A stretch of 8,522 bases of DNA from Gemmatimonadota bacterium (GTDB lineage: Bacteria > Latescibacterota > UBA2968 > UBA8231). The stretch covers positions 1 to 8,522 of the forward strand of contig JAPPEF010000130.1 in assembly GCA_028875335.1 (NCBI GenBank), given 5' to 3'. The translations under genes were made by a program, and so were the position numbers. The notes under the pieces were generated by a model that searched no databases, was not told the origin of the DNA, and saw only the letters and a list, made by a program, of their open reading frames with translations. Below, in pieces: positions 6,257 through 8,522 of this stretch; the first letter of the stretch is position 1, and every line of letters begins with the position of its first letter.

Positions 6257-8090
6257 ACTCGTGGCCGGCGAAGGTCTCGCGCAGGCTGCCGCAACGGTAC
6301 ATCTGGCCGCCGAAGTAGGGATTTTGGGTCTGCATCGCCTGTTGCAGCCAAGCTGCCCCCTCGTTGTCAAAGGCCATTGGACAGTGAAAAAGATGCACTG
6401 GCCCGGCATGGACACCCCCCTGCCGCGCCACCCGAATGAGCACCATCGAGAACTCGGCAAAGGCTTGGCGGGCCGCGGCGAGATCGCCAGCTCCTCTGAT
6501 CGCGTCTCCGATCTCCTGCGACGCCGGGTGGGCCGCGAGCGTTGCAGCGGCGGCCTGTGCCCCCGACAGATCGTCCTTGCTCAACGCCTGTTGCGTGGCG
6601 AAATAGGCCGTCCAGACCGCGGACGGCGGGCCGTGCGCGTGACCGTTTGGCTCGTCGTCGCGCTGGTCGGCCCGCGCTGGCGCATTCATCATGCTCGGCT
6701 GGGCGCGGATCTGGAGGGCACTGTCGATTTTGAACGCGCCGTTGACCACCACTTCCTCTCCCTCGCGCAGACCCTCGCGGACCAAGTAGTAATCCCCAGC
6801 CCGCGGCCCGAGCACGACCTCGCGGCCCTCGTACAGGCCCTCGCCGAGCGCGACGTACACCACGGCGCGTTTGCCTGTCAGCAGCGGTGCCGAAGCTAGC
6901 ACCACCAGCGGCATCTCGCGCTCCGCCTCGTCGCCAGTGTCATACAACTCTTCGGCGCGCACTAGGGCCATGCCGCAAATGTCGCAGGCACCAGGCGCGG
7001 CGCGGACGATCTCTGGGTGCATCGGGCTGATCCACTTGCCCTTGAGAGCGGGCGACATAGCGCGCCCGTGGGCTCCCACCTCGGCTTGAGCCACAGCCCA
7101 CACCAGCATCCCCGGCTTCAGCCGACCTTGCTCGTTGGCCACGTTGACCCGCACGCGCACCGTGCGCGTGCGCTCGTCCAACACTGGATCGACGAAGGAT
7201 ATCTGGCCGCTGAACACTTCGCCCGGATAGGCTTCAGCCGAGAATTCAACGGCTTGGCCATAATGGATCCAAGACATATCCGACTCGTAGGCTCGCAGTT
7301 CCAGCCACAGCCGCGACAAGTCCGCGATGGTGTAAATCGGCGTCCCGGTCTGCACGTACGCGCCCTCGCTGAGGTGCTTTTTTATCACCACGCCGCCTGT
7401 CGGCGCGTAGATCGTCAGGTGGTCAGAGGCGTGGCGCTCGCGCTCGACGCGCTCGATTTGCTCCTCCTTCAGCCCGAGCAGGCGCAGCTTTTCGCGCGCG
7501 GCCTCGACCGTCGCCTGCGCCGTCTGCCCAACGGACGTGCCGCTGTCAACCAATCGCTCGAGGGCACGCAGGGCCTGGATCAACTCCTCTTGGGCCGTCA
7601 GCAGTTCGGGGCTGTATAGATAGACTATGTGGTCGCCCTTTTCGACTCGCACCCCCGTGTAGTCCACGTACAGCCGGTCAATCCGGCCCGCTACCCAAGC
7701 GGTGATGGAGCGGACTTGCGTCTCATCTACTGCGATCTTGCCAACCATCCGCGTCTCGACCGGCGCGAAGCGGCGCTCGACCGGAGCAGTCTGGATGCTG
7801 GCAAGCTCCTGCGCGGCGGGCGAGAGGCGCAACTGGCGCGGGGCCAAAGTGTCGCCAACCTCGGGCGCGGCCACCGGGATTAGATCCATCGCGCACAGTG
7901 GGCACTGGCCCGGCCTAGGCTGGCGAATCTGCGGGTGCATCGAACAGGTCCACGTTTCGCCCTGTTCAGCGACCGCTGCGGGTGCATGTCCGCTGGGTGC
8001 GTCCGAACCGCTCAAACCCCAACCCACCATCAAGCCGACGATCCCCGCCACAACACCGGTAGCTATTATTTGCTTTGTTGCTTTCATCAT
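6255..8090 (-). CDS. cusB: CusB-like periplasmic adaptor with two metal-binding motifs and a DUF3347-like tail
   Basis: 611-residue membrane-fusion protein that bridges the RND pump and the outer-membrane channel. An N-terminal hydrophobic segment (8-27) acts as signal or anchor. Residues 47-71 are a heavy-metal-binding domain: C49-S-M51-H52-P, then C63-P-L-C66-A-M68-D-L. The adaptor core follows: lipoyl/barrel-sandwich halves at about 126-160 and 222-256, split by an alpha-hairpin at about 161-220, then a beta-barrel at about 258-338. A second copy of the metal motif lies at 352-376 (M357-H358-P, C369-D-I-C372-G-M374), with serine 355 in place of the first cysteine. A membrane-proximal domain spans about 393-465, and a short His linker H484-A-H486 follows. 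The tail at 490-608 matches DUF3347, with F-H569-C570-P-M572 and R-C600-G. The first of two tandem ATGs is chosen because GGAGG lies 7 bases upstream and the start overlaps the upstream stop as ATGA. It likely captures periplasmic Cu(I)/Ag(I) and hands it to CusA. Confidence 0.93.
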   Translation of the reverse strand: MMKATKQIIATGVVAGIVGLMVGWGLSGSDAPSGHAPAAVAEQGETWTCSMHPQIRQPRPGQCPLCAMDLIPVAAPEVGDTLAPRQLRLSPAAQELASIQTAPVERRFAPVETRMVGKIAVDETQVRSITAWVAGRIDRLYVDYTGVRVEKGDHIVYLYSPELLTAQEELIQALRALERLVDSGTSVGQTAQATVEAAREKLRLLGLKEEQIERVERERHASDHLTIYAPTGGVVIKKHLSEGAYVQTGTPIYTIADLSRLWLELRAYESDMSWIHYGQAVEFSAEAYPGEVFSGQISFVDPVLDERTRTVRVRVNVANEQGRLKPGMLVWAVAQAEVGAHGRAMSPALKGKWISPMHPEIVRAAPGACDICGMALVRAEELYDTGDEAEREMPLVVLASAPLLTGKRAVVYVALGEGLYEGREVVLGPRAGDYYLVREGLREGEEVVVNGAFKIDSALQIRAQPSMMNAPARADQRDDEPNGHAHGPPSAVWTAYFATQQALSKDDLSGAQAAAATLAAHPASQEIGDAIRGAGDLAAARQAFAEFSMVLIRVARQGGVHAGPVHLFHCPMAFDNEGAAWLQQAMQTQNPYFGGQMYRCGSLRETFAGHE

Positions 8091-8522
8091 TGGATGTCCT
8101 CCGTGGGTTCGCCGACCAGCTTTTCAATCTCGGCCCAATGCAGAGCCTGGTCGGTCCGCGCCCGTTCGTACGCTAGCTGGAACTCCAGCAGAGTGCGTTG
8201 GGCGTCGATGACCGCGAGAAAATCGCTGCGGTCGGCGGCAAAGGCACGCTGCGTTACGTTGAGCGCTTGTTCGGCCTTGGGCAGTAAGCTGTCCCGGTAG
8301 AGGGCACTGCGGCTTTGGGCGTCGCGCTGCTTGTACAAGGCCAGTTCCAGCTCGGCAACGAGTCTATTTTCCTCATCCGCAATGCCCTGCAAGGCGGCCT
8401 GATGGCTCAGTTTAGCCGCGCGTTGCCCGGCCTCGTAGGACGAGCGCCACAAGGGCAGGTTGAGCGAGGCCATGGCCATCAGCGGATTCTCGCCCCGGTC
8501 GCCGATGTGGATGTAATCGAGG
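8087..8522 (-). CDS. TolC-family outer-membrane efflux protein, C-terminal part (5' end missing)
   Basis: The open frame enters from the right edge and gives 144 residues before the stop. It starts with L-D-Y-I-H-I-G, then N-P-L-M-A-M-A-S-L-N-L-P-L-W-R: a strand followed by the typical entry into the second long helical repeat of outer-membrane efflux proteins. The rest is a long amphipathic helical hairpin with the family hallmarks Y-R-D-S-L-L-P-K-A-E-Q-A-L and F-L-A-V-I-D-A-Q-R-T-L-L-E. An internal ATG at 8479 could be mistaken for a start, but the frame stays open and family-like upstream of it, so the real start is outside the window. It is the first visible gene of the operon and overlaps cusB by 4 bases (ATGA). 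By context it is the CusC-equivalent exit channel. Confidence 0.9.
   Translation of the reverse strand, partial: LDYIHIGDRGENPLMAMASLNLPLWRSSYEAGQRAAKLSHQAALQGIADEENRLVAELELALYKQRDAQSRSALYRDSLLPKAEQALNVTQRAFAADRSDFLAVIDAQRTLLEFQLAYERARTDQALHWAEIEKLVGEPTEDIQ
8098..8102 (-). promoter_or_regulatory. Shine-Dalgarno for cusB inside the upstream gene
   Basis: The minus strand reads GGAGG, then 7 bases, then ATG at 8090. It lies within the last codons of the outer-membrane factor gene. Spacing to the second in-frame ATG (8087) would be 10 bases, so the first is preferred. Confidence 0.75.

Noticed and set aside
7017..7619. 200-codon plus-strand open frame antisense to cusB
   Set aside because: It is rich in R, H and L without domain or ribosome-binding support, and the opposite strand encodes the conserved adaptor core.
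1..8522. Mobile element, CRISPR array, defence island or structured RNA
   Set aside because: I saw no transposase or integrase motifs, no terminal repeats, no spaced direct repeats and no tRNA-like cloverleaf. Coding density leaves only the 148-base gap.

Overview
This is a GC-rich bacterial window with four protein-coding loci and almost no non-coding DNA. The host looks like an uncultured, non-proteobacterial Gram-negative. An outer-membrane factor, periplasmic adaptor and RND pump imply two membranes. The long 1281-residue form of the CusA-type pump and the adaptor with a C-terminal DUF3347-like domain are forms I associate with Bacteroidota, Planctomycetota and candidate phyla. The truncated secreted protein at the left edge carries a T-W-G-x-I-K tail that I loosely associate with Latescibacterota-like genomes. 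This placement is tentative.

Left region (1-572): a minus-strand gene, cut by the window edge, encodes a small exported protein with one CxxCH haem-type motif and a temptin-like calcium-loop domain. A 148-base gap separates it from a divergent plus-strand gene and must hold both promoters. I see good Shine-Dalgarno sequences there but no convincing sigma-70 promoter.

Middle (573-2393): a 606-residue cytoplasmic protein has an N-terminal Rieske [2Fe-2S] domain joined to a roughly 460-residue, histidine-containing helical region. I recognise the family from actinobacterial and chloroflexal genomes, but I know of no assigned function. It is the least understood gene here.

Right region (2400-8522): a minus-strand tripartite metal-efflux operon reads from right to left as outer-membrane factor (cut at the right edge), cusB-like adaptor and cusA-like pump. 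The first two genes overlap by 4 bases. The second and third are 9 bases apart, and the pump's Shine-Dalgarno overlaps the adaptor stop codon. The pump keeps all three periplasmic methionines of the CusA Cu(I)/Ag(I) site. The adaptor carries two heavy-metal-binding zinc-ribbon-like motifs and a DUF3347-like C-terminal domain. Together they predict export of monovalent copper or silver from the periplasm. The pump has two large insertions and lacks several residues that are important in E. coli CusA.

The pump gene converges on the Rieske gene with 6 bases between stop codons and no visible intrinsic terminator. I found no tRNA, rRNA, CRISPR array, insertion sequence or metal-responsive regulator.
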